From contig NZ_CP089746.1 in the NCBI RefSeq assembly GCF_029541745.1, positions 5,403,559 to 5,467,558 of the forward strand: 64,000 nucleotides of DNA, written 5' to 3'. Position 1 is the stretch's first letter. Each line of letters begins with the position of its first letter. The position numbers were made by a program, and so were the translations under genes. This stretch comes from Streptomyces sp. LX-29 (GTDB taxonomy: Bacteria; Actinomycetota; Actinomycetes; Streptomycetales; Streptomycetaceae). Under the pieces are notes generated by a model. It saw only the letters and a list, made by a program, of their open reading frames with translations. It searched no databases and was not told the origin of the DNA. Of the stretch, positions 8,489 to 21,441 are shown piece by piece.

Positions 8489-11419
8489 ATGGACCGAGCG
8501 CGACTCGCCGAGCTGCATGGTGTGACCACGTCCTACGAGCCCGAGCCGGGTCGTACCGTCCGCGTGCCCGACGAGACCGTCGTGGCCGTGCTCGCCGCCC
8601 TCGGGGTCGACGCCTCGACGCCCCGCGCGGTGCGCGCCGCGCTGGAACGGCGCGCGCTGGCCGACCGCGAGCGCCTGTTGCCCCCGTGCGTCGTCCTCGG
8701 CCCCGGAAGCGGCCCCCGGCTCGCCCTGCCCCCGGGCACGGTGTTGCGACTGGAGACCGAGGCAGGGGAGGTGCGGGAGTGGCTCCCGGAGGCGAGCGAC
8801 CCCTGGGCGGGATCGGGCGCCTCGTGGGCCGGCGGCGACGGCACGGGGAGCACGGACGGAGCGGGCACGGGCCCCGCGGGGCACCGCGCGGCGACCACGG
8901 GCGGCGGAACGGGCCACGGCTCCGGGGCAGGGAGCCGTCAGGGCGGCCGCGCGGGCGGTGCGCGCACAGGCGCACCGGCGCGGCGCCAGGCCGGGGGCGG
9001 AGGCGTGCCCGGGCCGGGCCGCGGGGCCGGGCCGGGGCGCGCGGCGCGCGCGCGCGCGCGGCGCGCGGCGGGCCGGGCGCCGCGCCGCCGCCCCGCGCGC
9101 GCGAGCGCGGAACGCCAAGCGGCCGCCCGCGCGGCCGGCGGGGACGGCTCGGAGCGGGCGCCGCTGCCCCCGGGCGGCCACACCCTCCACGCGCACAGCC
9201 CCGACGGGCGGTCCGCCGTCGCCACCCTGCTGGTGGCCCCCGAGGGCATGCCCGCCCCGCCCGGCCGCACCCACGGCTTCCTCGTCCAGCTCTACTCGCT
9301 GCTGTCCGCCCGCTCCTGGGGCATGGGTGACCTCGGCGACCTGGCCGACCTCGCCTCCTGGTCGGGGCGGACGCTCGGCACCGACTTCGTCCAGATCAAC
9401 CCGCTGCACGCCGCCGTGCCGGGCGCGCCGACGGACCCGTCCCCCTACCGCCCCTCCTCGCGCCGCTTCCCGGACCCGGTCTACCTGCGAGTGGAGGACG
9501 TACCCGAGTACGCGCGGCTGAGCGGTTCGGCCCGGACGCGAGCCGCGGCCCTGCTGGAGGCGGCCGCGGCGCTGCGCGCGTCCGTGCTCGACCAGGGCGA
9601 GCTGATCGACCGGGACGCGGTGTGGGCGCTCAAGAGCGAGGCGCTGCGCCTGGTGCGGGCCGCCCCGATGAGCCCCGGTCGGCGCGCCGCCTACTGCGAC
9701 TTCCTGGCCGAGCGGGGCCAGGCCCTGGACGACCACGCCACCTGGTACGCGCTGGCCGAGGTGCACGGCCCGGACTGGCGCTCGTGGCCACGCGCGCTGC
9801 GCGACCCGCGCTCCGTCGCCACCGCCCGGGCCCGCGGGGAACTCCTCGACCGCATCGACTTCCACTGCTGGCTGGCCTGGCTGACGGACACCCAGCTCGC
9901 GGCCGCCCAACGGGCCGCGCTCGACGCGGGCATGTCCATCGGCCTCGTCCACGACCTGGCCGTGGGCGTCCACCCCTCCGGCGCCGACACCTGGGCGCAG
10001 CGGGACGTCTTCGCCGCGGGCATGTCCATCGGCGCCCCGCCGGACGCGTTCAACGCCCGCGGCCAGGACTGGGGCCTGCCTCCGTGGCGCCCGGACGTGC
10101 TGGCCGCCACCGGCTACACGCCCTACCGCGAGCTGCTGCGCGGGCTCCTGCGGCACGCGGGCGCGCTCCGCATCGACCATGTGATGGGCCTCTTCCGGCT
10201 CTGGTGGGTCCCGGAGGGCCGCGACCCCACCCAGGGCACATACGTCCGCTACGACGCGGAGGCGATGCTCGCCGTGCTGGCCCTGGAGGCCCAGCGGGCG
10301 GGGGCCGTGGTCATCGGGGAGGACCTGGGCACGGTCGAACCGGGCGTCCGGGAGACCCTGGCCGCGCGGGGCGTGCTGGGCACGTCCGTGCTCTGGTTCG
10401 AGCGCGACTACGCGCGGGCCGCGCCCGCGCCCGCGGCCGGGACCACCGCGGGAGCCGGGACCACCGCAGCGCCCGGGACCACCGCGGCGCCCGTGGAGGC
10501 CCCGACCGCGGGGCCGTCGGGCGCCGCGACCGATCCCGCCGTGCCGGAGGTCGAGCCGGTGGCGCTGGGGGCGGGGCCGGTGGGCTCGGACCTCGCGGTG
10601 CCCGATCCGGCGGTCGCGCCGGCGGTGCCCGAATCCCCGATGCCGGGGCCGGCGGAGGCGGACCCCGTGGTCGCCGTCGCCGTCGCCGGCGCCCCCGCCG
10701 GTCCGGGCGCCGCCGCGGCCGCCGGGACCGGGGGCGCGGACGACCTCCGTACCGCCGTGGCCGCCCCCGGGACCGACGTCGGGGCCGCTGCCGGGGTGGA
10801 CGTCGGGGCGGCCGCCGGGGCCGATGTGGGGGCTGGGCGCGGCGTCGCGACCGGGGCGGTGTCGAGGTCCGTGCGGGACGCCCTGGCCGGGGCGGCTGGC
10901 GAGCCCGCCGTCCGGGGTGGCGGGCGGGCCCGTCCGCTGCCGCCCGAGGCGTGGCGGGCCGGATGCCTGGCGACGGCCACGACGCACGATCTGCCCAGTA
11001 CGGCGGCGCGGCTGACCGGCGTCCACGTCGAGCTGCGGCACCGGCTGGGGCTGCTCACCCGGCCACTGGGGCGGGAACGGGCCGAGGACGCGATCGAGGT
11101 CGCGGAGTGGCTGGCGCTGCTCGGACGGCTGGGGCTGCTCCCCGAGGGGCCCGAGCACGAGGAGGCGGCGGTCAGGGCCGTGCACCGCTTCCTCGTCCGG
11201 ACGCCCGCGCGGATGGTCGGGGTGTGGCTGCCGGACGCGGTCGGCGACCGCCGGCCCCAGAACCTCCCCGGCACCTGGGGCGACCGGTACCCCAACTGGC
11301 GGCTGCCGATCGCCGACCACCGGGGGCGCCCGGTCTCCCTGGAGCGGCTGGTCGCGTCCCCCCGGCTGCACGCGCTGATGGAGGAGGTACGGGCCGGCCT
11401 CGCCGCCGCGCCCGGCTGA
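8489..11419 (+). CDS. malQ: 4-alpha-glucanotransferase (amylomaltase) with two low-complexity insertions
   Basis: 976 residues; Streptomyces MalQ proteins are usually around 700. ATG at 8489 follows GGCGGGGAG. GH77 landmarks are present: SWGMGDLGDLADL, FVQINPLHA, nucleophile region ALRIDHVMGLFRLWW (about 560), acid/base IGEDLGTVEPGVRE (about 611) and THDLPST (about 832). It transfers alpha-1,4-glucan segments during maltodextrin and glycogen metabolism in the cytoplasm. Two stretches do not belong to the family: about residues 102-224 (Gly/Arg/Ala-rich, 8795-9162) and about 641-814 (Ala/Gly/Val/Pro/Thr-rich, 10412-10930). The second separates the acid/base Glu from the third catalytic Asp. 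Both keep the frame. The enzyme could still fold if these form surface loops, but this is untested. Confidence 0.9.
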   Translation: MDRARLAELHGVTTSYEPEPGRTVRVPDETVVAVLAALGVDASTPRAVRAALERRALADRERLLPPCVVLGPGSGPRLALPPGTVLRLETEAGEVREWLPEASDPWAGSGASWAGGDGTGSTDGAGTGPAGHRAATTGGGTGHGSGAGSRQGGRAGGARTGAPARRQAGGGGVPGPGRGAGPGRAARARARRAAGRAPRRRPARASAERQAAARAAGGDGSERAPLPPGGHTLHAHSPDGRSAVATLLVAPEGMPAPPGRTHGFLVQLYSLLSARSWGMGDLGDLADLASWSGRTLGTDFVQINPLHAAVPGAPTDPSPYRPSSRRFPDPVYLRVEDVPEYARLSGSARTRAAALLEAAAALRASVLDQGELIDRDAVWALKSEALRLVRAAPMSPGRRAAYCDFLAERGQALDDHATWYALAEVHGPDWRSWPRALRDPRSVATARARGELLDRIDFHCWLAWLTDTQLAAAQRAALDAGMSIGLVHDLAVGVHPSGADTWAQRDVFAAGMSIGAPPDAFNARGQDWGLPPWRPDVLAATGYTPYRELLRGLLRHAGALRIDHVMGLFRLWWVPEGRDPTQGTYVRYDAEAMLAVLALEAQRAGAVVIGEDLGTVEPGVRETLAARGVLGTSVLWFERDYARAAPAPAAGTTAGAGTTAAPGTTAAPVEAPTAGPSGAATDPAVPEVEPVALGAGPVGSDLAVPDPAVAPAVPESPMPGPAEADPVVAVAVAGAPAGPGAAAAAGTGGADDLRTAVAAPGTDVGAAAGVDVGAAAGADVGAGRGVATGAVSRSVRDALAGAAGEPAVRGGGRARPLPPEAWRAGCLATATTHDLPSTAARLTGVHVELRHRLGLLTRPLGRERAEDAIEVAEWLALLGRLGLLPEGPEHEEAAVRAVHRFLVRTPARMVGVWLPDAVGDRRPQNLPGTWGDRYPNWRLPIADHRGRPVSLERLVASPRLHALMEEVRAGLAAAPG
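9037..9068. repeat. Alternating CG tract inside malQ
   Basis: A run of 17 strictly alternating G and C bases (9044-9060) is flanked by further GCGCG runs. It lies in the first malQ insertion and encodes mostly Arg/Ala. Such tracts favour Z-DNA and polymerase slippage. Confidence 0.7.
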
Positions 11420-11608
11420 GCGCCGCCCGGAGCCGAGCGGGCCGGGGCGGAGTCGGGGTGGGATATCGGGGTCGAAGGCCGGGCTCGGTGGCGGGCTCGG
11501 AGGTCCGGACGGGTGGAGCGCGGGCCCGCTCAGGGCCGAGGGAACCCGCTCGGGCCCCGTTTCGACCCGTACGGGCACCCCGGCCGCGCGGCGCGTTCGG
11601 GCGTTCGC

Positions 11609-11614
11609 TAGGTT
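11609..11614 (+). promoter_or_regulatory. -10 hexamer of a probably leaderless gene
   Basis: TAGGTT lies six bases before the GTG start at 11621. There is little room for a Shine-Dalgarno site, so transcription probably begins at or next to the start codon. Confidence 0.45.
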
Positions 11615-11620
11615 GGGAGC

Positions 11621-11854
11621 GTGGTCAAGAAGAATGCCCTGCGCGCCGGCGCCGTGTCCGCCGGAACGACGCTGATGCTGCTGATGTCGTCCCCTGCGTT
11701 CGCGCTCACCCGCGACGACGGCGACGACCCGGGTCCGGGTATGAGTGCCGCCGAGACGCTCGGCCTCTTCGTCGTGCTGCCGATCGTCTCCTTCCTGGTG
11801 ATCGCCGGCCTGGTGATGCTGGGCGACAAGTCCCGCAAGCAGCCGCAGCAGTAG
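11621..11854 (+). CDS. Small secreted/membrane protein of unknown function
   Basis: 77 residues from GTG. A signal-like segment (about residues 10-28, AVSAGTTLMLLMSSPAFA) precedes an acidic stretch (TRDDGDDPGPG), and a second hydrophobic helix (about 45-67, LGLFVVLPIVSFLVIAGLVML) ends in a basic tail GDKSRKQPQQ. It would be an exported, membrane-anchored peptide with the tail in the cytoplasm. Length, codon use and the tidy topology support a real gene; function is unknown. It stands alone between malQ and the desaturase. Confidence 0.75.
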   Translation: MVKKNALRAGAVSAGTTLMLLMSSPAFALTRDDGDDPGPGMSAAETLGLFVVLPIVSFLVIAGLVMLGDKSRKQPQQ

Positions 11855-11969
11855 CACACCTTCGCCGGTCCCCGACCGGCGTCGAAGCCGACTCCGGAGC
11901 CCGGGATCGGCGACTCCGCGCCCGAGGTCGGAACACCGACCGAAGGAATCGGACAAAAGCATATAGATG

Positions 11970-12003
11970 AGGCGCCCCTGGTCGTATCGGCCGGCGGGCG
12001 CCT
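11970..12003 (+). terminator. Hairpin downstream of the small membrane protein
   Basis: Perfect eight-base arms AGGCGCCC and GGGCGCCT enclose an 18-base loop. The T tail is weak (TTGTCG), so this is a modest terminator candidate. Confidence 0.45.
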
Positions 12004-12156
12004 TGTCGCGTCTTCTCGCGGGCGCCCGCCCCGCTTAGGCCGATTGGCCCTGTCTGGAGTCGGCCTCCTCCGCGCCGAACTCGACTTCCCTCACGCCGGA
12101 TTGACCGGCCGTCCGCCCGCCGCTCCTGGTGGCCAGGGGACCCTTATTTTCGCTTT

Positions 12157-12208
12157 AACCTACGGTGTCGTAACCTACGGGACCGTTACCTACGGGCTCG
12201 TAGGTAAC
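12157..12208. promoter_or_regulatory. Palindrome and repeated CCTACGG elements before the desaturase
   Basis: GTTACCTACG (12185-12194) and CGTAGGTAAC (12199-12208) form a perfect ten-base inverted repeat around GGCT. Two more AACCTACGG elements lie at about 12158-12166 and 12172-12180, and the first is followed by a second TACG-N4-CGTA core. The block ends 33 bases before the start codon, where a repressor would cover the promoter. The binding protein is unknown; a TetR-type lipid regulator is a reasonable guess. Confidence 0.65.
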
Positions 12209-12240
12209 GAGCCGCCCTCTCCCGTCCCCAGGAGCCTGCT

Positions 12241-13215
12241 GTGACCGTTGCCCCATCCCTTCACTCCGGCCGAGCCGAGTGGAGCGACAGCAAGCTGCTG
12301 TACGCGCTCGAAGAGGTCGTGGAGGAGGAGCTCAACCGCCACCTGAAGGTGGCCAAGGAGTGGATGCCGCACGAGTACGTGCCGTGGAGCGACGGCCGCA
12401 ACTTCGACGGGGTCATGGGCGGCGAGGCATGGGCGCCCGAGCAGTCCAAGGTCAGCGACATCGCACGCACGGCGCTGGTGGTCAACCTGCTGACCGAGGA
12501 CAACCTCCCCAGCTACCACCACGAGATCGCCACCCTCTTCGGCCGTGACGGCGCCTGGGGCACCTGGGTGCACCGCTGGACCGCCGAGGAGGGCCGGCAC
12601 GGCATCGTGATGCGCGACTACCTGCTGACCAGCCGGGCCGTCGACCCGGTCGCGCTGGAGCGGTTCCGGATGCAGCACATGTCCGAAGGCTTCGAGTCGG
12701 ACAACCGGCACAGCATGCTGCACTCCGTGGCGTACGTGGCCTTCCAGGAGCTGGCCACCCGGATCTCGCACCGCAACACCGGCCACCACTCCGGCGACCC
12801 GGTCTGCGACCGGATGCTGTCCCGCATCGCCACCGACGAGAACCTGCACATGGTCTTCTACCGCAATCTGCTCGCCAAGGCGTTCCAGATCGCGCCGGAG
12901 CAGACCATGGCCGCCGTCCGCGATGTGGTGGTGAACTTCCGCATGCCGGGGCACGGCATCCCCGGCTTCGAGCGCGCCGCCGCGCAGATGGCCATCGGCG
13001 GGGTCTACAACCTGCGCATCCACCACGACGACGTGCTGCAGCCCGTGCTGCGCTTCCTCAAGGTCCTGGACCTGCCGGGGCTCGGTGCCGAGGGGCTGCA
13101 GGCGCAGGAGGAGCTGGGCCTGTTCATGAACGGCCTCGACGACCAGGCCACCCGGTTCGACGAGCGCCGTGCGGCCCTCCTGGCCCGCCGCGCCGCCCGC
13201 GCCGAACGGGGCTGA
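12241..13215 (+). CDS. desA: Acyl-[acyl-carrier-protein] desaturase (diiron)
   Basis: 324 residues from GTG at 12241, with AGGAG at 12230-12234. It belongs to the soluble stearoyl-ACP desaturase family. Diiron ligands are visible in the two helical motifs, TAEEGRHG (about residue 115) and ATDENLHMV (about 198), with upstream Glu residues in VVEEELNRHL and LTEDNLPSYHHE. The enzyme places a double bond in acyl-ACP using O2 and ferredoxin, adjusting membrane fluidity. A strong palindrome in the promoter implies specific transcriptional control. No electron-transfer partner is adjacent. Confidence 0.92.
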   Translation: MTVAPSLHSGRAEWSDSKLLYALEEVVEEELNRHLKVAKEWMPHEYVPWSDGRNFDGVMGGEAWAPEQSKVSDIARTALVVNLLTEDNLPSYHHEIATLFGRDGAWGTWVHRWTAEEGRHGIVMRDYLLTSRAVDPVALERFRMQHMSEGFESDNRHSMLHSVAYVAFQELATRISHRNTGHHSGDPVCDRMLSRIATDENLHMVFYRNLLAKAFQIAPEQTMAAVRDVVVNFRMPGHGIPGFERAAAQMAIGGVYNLRIHHDDVLQPVLRFLKVLDLPGLGAEGLQAQEELGLFMNGLDDQATRFDERRAALLARRAARAERG

Positions 13216-13445
13216 GCCGAGCGCACGCGTCGCCCCGCACCGCCGGCACCCGCCGGTGGACGCGGGCGGGCACCGGGCGCGGGGCCCGCGGCCCCCGTGA
13301 CCGGTCCGGTCGATGCCGGTCCGGTCCGGGGGCGTCCTCGCGGTCATCCCGGGCCCGCCCTGGTCTCAGGCCGAGGCCCCCGCCGCGCGCTCACCCGGCC
13401 GAGGCCGGAGACCCGAGCCGGAAGCCCTGACCTTCGGCGTCGGAC

Positions 13446-16019
13446 TCAGGCACCCGCCGCCGCGTCGGCGGCCTGGGCCCTGAGGGCACGCTCGATGCCC
13501 GCCCGGGACTCGGTGACCAGGCGGCGGAGCGCCGCGTTGGGCTCGGCGGAGGCCAGCCAGGCGTCCGTGGCGTCCAGGGTGGCCTGGGAGACCTGGAGCG
13601 ACGGGTAGAGCCCCACGGCGATCTGCTGGGCCATCTCGTGGCTGCGGCCCTCCCAGACGCCCTTCACCGAGGCGAAGTACTTCTCGGCGTAGGCGGCCAG
13701 CAGCTCGCGCTGGTCGGTCTGGACGAAGCCGCCGATGACCGCCTCCTGCACCGCGTTCGGCAGCTTGTCGGACTCCACCACCGACGCCCATGCCTCGGCC
13801 TTCGCCTCCGGGGTCGGCCGGGAGGCGCGCGCGGTGGCCGCGTGGCGCTCGCCTGCCGAGGTCCGGTCCCGCTCCAGCTCGGCGGCGATCTCCGGCTCAT
13901 CGGCCTTGCCGGTGGCGGCCAGCCGCTCCAGCAGGGCCCAGCGCAGCTCGGTGTCGACGACCAGGCCCTCGATGGTCTCCGAACCGTCCAGCAGCCCGGC
14001 CAGCAGAGCGAGCTGCTCGTCGGTGCGCGCGGTGGCGGCGAAGGCCCGGGCCCACGCCAGCTGGTGGTCGCTGCCGGGGGCCGCCGCGCGCAGGTGTCGC
14101 AGCGTCGCCTCGGTCCAGGCGGCCAGGCCGGTCGCCCGCCAGTCCGGGGCGCCGTACAGATCCAGCGCCAGCTTCACCTGGCGGTGCAGCGACTGCACGA
14201 CGCCGATGTCGGACTCCTTGGCGATGCCGCTCAGCACCAGGTCCAGATAGTCGCGGGTGGGCAGCTCGCCGTCGCGGGTCATGTCCCAGGCCGAGGACCA
14301 GCACAGGGCGCGCGGCAGGGACGCCTCGAAGTCGCCGAGGTGCGCGGTGACGGCCTTCAGCGACTCCGCGTCCAGCCGGACCTTGGCGTAGGACAGGTCG
14401 TCGTCGTTCAGCAGCACCACGCCCGGGCGCTTCCGGCCGACCAGCTCCGGCACCTCGGTCAGCTCGCCGTCCACGTCGAGCTCGATGCGGTCGGTGCGCA
14501 CCAGCTTGCCGGTGGCGTCCAGGTCGTAGGCGCCGATCGCGATGCGGTGCGGGCGCAGCACCGGCTCGCCGGTCGCGCCGGCCGGCAGCGCCGGGGCCTC
14601 CTGGCGCACCGCGAAGGCGGTGATGGTGCCGGAGTCGTCGGTCTCGATCTCCGGGCGCAGGATGTTGATGCCCGCCGTCTCCAGCCACTTCTTCGACCAG
14701 GTCTTCAGGTCGCGCCCGCTGGTCTCCTCCAGCGCGCCCAGCAGGTCGGACAGTCGGGTGTTGTCCCACTGGTGCTGCTTGAAGTACGCCTGGACGCCCT
14801 TGAAGAACTCGTCCATGCCGACGTAGGCGACCAGCTGCTTCAGCACGGAGGCGCCCTTGGCGTACGTGATGCCGTCGAAGTTGACCAGCACGTCGTCCAG
14901 GTCGCGGATCTCGGCCATGATCGGGTGGGTCGACGGCAGCTGGTCCTGCCGGTAGGCCCAGGTCTTCATGGAGTTGGCGAAGGTGGTCCAGGCGTGCGGC
15001 CACTTCGACCCCGGCGCGTACGCCTGGCAGGCGATGGAGGTGTAGGTGGCGAACGACTCGTTCAGCCACAGGTCGTTCCACCACTCCATGGTGACCAGGT
15101 CGCCGAACCACATGTGGGCCAGCTCGTGCAGGATCGTCTCGGCGCGCGTCTCGTACGCCGCGTCCGTCACCTTGGAGCGGAAGACGTACTGGTCGCGGAT
15201 GGTCACCGCGCCGGCGTTCTCCATCGCGCCCGCGTTGAACTCGGGCACGAAGAGCTGGTCGTACTTGGCGAACGGGTAGTCGTAGTCGAACTTCTCCTGG
15301 AACCAGTCGAAGCCCTGGCGGGTCACCTCGAAGATCGCGTCCGCGTCGAGGAACTCGGCGAGCGAGGGCCGGCAGTAGATGCCCAGCGGGACCGACTGGC
15401 CGTTCTTCTCGTAGCTGCTGTGCACCGAGTGGTACGGACCGGCGATCAGCGCGGTGATGTAGGTGGAGATGCGCGGCGTCGGCTCGAAGTGCCAGACGTT
15501 GTCCTTGGGCTCGGGCGTCGGCGAGTTGGAGATCACCGTCCAGCCCTCGGGCGCGGTGACGGTGAACTGGAAGGTCGCCTTGAGGTCCGGCTGCTCGAAG
15601 CTCGCGAACACCCGCCGGGCGTCCGGCACCTCGAACTGCGTGTACAGATATGCCTGCTGGTCCACGGGGTCGACGAAGCGGTGCAGCCCCTCACCCGTGT
15701 TGGTGTACCCGCAGTCGGCGACCACCGTCAGCTCGTTGGCACCTGCCAGCAGTCCCGGCAGCGCGATCCGCGAGTCCTTGAACACCTGCTCCGGGTCGAG
15801 CGCCTCGCCGTTCAGCACCACCTCGTGCACGGTGGGGGCGACCAGGTCGATGAAGGACTCCGCGCCCGCCTCGGCGGCGTTGAAGCGGACCCGGGTCACC
15901 GAGCGGTAGGTGCCCCCCTCCTGCGCGCCGGAGAGGTCGAGGTCGATCTCGTACGAGTCGACGGTGAGCAGGCGCGCCCGCTGCTGCGCCTCGTCGCGGG
16001 TCAGATTCGTGCCAGGCAC
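13446..16019 (-). CDS. pepN: Aminopeptidase N (M1 family), first copy
   Basis: 857 residues from GTG at 16019 with AAGGAG nine bases upstream. It shows the substrate-binding GAMEN motif (FNAGAMENAGAVT, about residue 260) and the zinc site HELAHMWFGDL with the third ligand in LWLNESFA, followed by the long helical C-terminal domain of actinobacterial PepN. It removes N-terminal residues from cytosolic peptides, downstream of Clp and proteasome cleavage. A second PepN gene lies at 25903-28512; both begin MPG.NLTRDEA and share the layout. It is monocistronic on the minus strand. Confidence 0.95.
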   Translation of the reverse strand: MPGTNLTRDEAQQRARLLTVDSYEIDLDLSGAQEGGTYRSVTRVRFNAAEAGAESFIDLVAPTVHEVVLNGEALDPEQVFKDSRIALPGLLAGANELTVVADCGYTNTGEGLHRFVDPVDQQAYLYTQFEVPDARRVFASFEQPDLKATFQFTVTAPEGWTVISNSPTPEPKDNVWHFEPTPRISTYITALIAGPYHSVHSSYEKNGQSVPLGIYCRPSLAEFLDADAIFEVTRQGFDWFQEKFDYDYPFAKYDQLFVPEFNAGAMENAGAVTIRDQYVFRSKVTDAAYETRAETILHELAHMWFGDLVTMEWWNDLWLNESFATYTSIACQAYAPGSKWPHAWTTFANSMKTWAYRQDQLPSTHPIMAEIRDLDDVLVNFDGITYAKGASVLKQLVAYVGMDEFFKGVQAYFKQHQWDNTRLSDLLGALEETSGRDLKTWSKKWLETAGINILRPEIETDDSGTITAFAVRQEAPALPAGATGEPVLRPHRIAIGAYDLDATGKLVRTDRIELDVDGELTEVPELVGRKRPGVVLLNDDDLSYAKVRLDAESLKAVTAHLGDFEASLPRALCWSSAWDMTRDGELPTRDYLDLVLSGIAKESDIGVVQSLHRQVKLALDLYGAPDWRATGLAAWTEATLRHLRAAAPGSDHQLAWARAFAATARTDEQLALLAGLLDGSETIEGLVVDTELRWALLERLAATGKADEPEIAAELERDRTSAGERHAATARASRPTPEAKAEAWASVVESDKLPNAVQEAVIGGFVQTDQRELLAAYAEKYFASVKGVWEGRSHEMAQQIAVGLYPSLQVSQATLDATDAWLASAEPNAALRRLVTESRAGIERALRAQAADAAAGA

Positions 16020-16381
16020 GTAGGCATCTCCTTATGTCGCGTTTCCGGTCATCCTTCCACGTCGCACCTGACCGTGGCGGGAGCATTTCCGGGCGTGAAC
16101 GTGACGGTCCGGGGGCGAACGTGACGGACCGGGAGGCGACGGAGGAGCGCCGGGATCGGCGAAGGAGGAGTGTCGCGGGAGGGGCGCGGTCGGGCGACGG
16201 GACACGCCGTGGCGACCCGGCGCCGAGAGGCGGCCGGACGCCGGGAGGAGGCGCGGAAGCGCGGCGGGGGCGGGCGGAGAACCGCCGTCGGTGACGTGGG
16301 ACATGCTGGAACCGTCCCACATCCGTCCGGGCGGCCACGGTGGTTGTCCACAGCCCGCCCCCGCCGGTATGACTTATGCCG
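16020..16381. other. Intergenic region pepN/asd
   Basis: A 360-base spacer. GTGAACGTGACGGTCCGGG (16095-16113) is followed by a near copy, GCGAACGTGACGGACCGGG (16116-16134). The rest is purine-rich GC sequence with no gene. It must carry the pepN promoter and any asd terminator, but none is clear. Confidence 0.5.
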
Positions 16382-20894
<4,513 letters not shown>

Positions 20895-21441
20895 GGGCAT
20901 CCTTGTTCGGAAATCGGAGCCAACAGTCCGTTCACCTTTGTGGAATGAGCGGATGTTTGGGGAGAGTTGCCCGAGCCTGATTGCCTCATTGGCATATTTC
21001 CGCCATGCGTCATCGGGGACGAAACGGTGGGAATAGCCGTCAAGTGGCCGGTCACAGCGGCCCTGTGCCCTTTATGGATCGCTCTCAGTGCGGCGCGGTT
21101 CCCGTGCTGCCCGTTGTTGTCCGCGATGTGGTTGGCAATGTGTGTGGCGACGCGGCCGGTGGCGTGGAGGACGACGACACGCCCGGGTGGCGGCCCGGCG
21201 GATCTCCCTCGCCGCCCGTACGGGCCGTCGCCTTCCCCGGCAGATGAACGGCAAGTGAGCGACACCGCGCCGGCGGAGGAGCGGCAGATGACCGTCCACG
21301 GGCCGGCAGATCGATGTGCGGTGATCGGCGGCGCGCGTTGCCGCTTCGTTAACGCGCAGGTCACTCCCGGTGCCAACGATCCCAGTGACAGGGCAGGACC
21401 CCTGCCCGACCGCTCACGCCTCGCCCCCGGGGAGATCGCGC
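20895..21441. promoter_or_regulatory. Divergent control region, subtilase / metallophosphoesterase
   Basis: 547 bases with no supported gene; a short plus-strand frame at 20981-21247 lacks codon bias and a ribosome site. GTTCACCTTTG at 20930-20940 matches one unit of the Streptomyces PHO box. GTTAACGCGCA and GGTCACTCCCG (21348-21369), 73 bases before the phosphoesterase start, are two adjacent 11-base units that resemble PHO-box repeats imperfectly. Confidence 0.35.

Larger units (their letters stand above)
11855..12240. other. Intergenic region with terminator and desaturase control region
   Basis: Holds the hairpin at 11970-12003 and the repeated CCTACGG elements and palindrome at 12157-12208. 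The rest shows no gene. Confidence 0.6.

Noticed and set aside
8339-11962. 1207-codon minus-strand frame opposite malQ
   Set aside because: Arg/Gly/Pro low-complexity translation with no motif; malQ on the plus strand has all GH77 signatures.
20981-21247. Short plus-strand frame in the subtilase upstream region
   Set aside because: No ribosome site, poor third-position bias, and it occupies the divergent promoter region.
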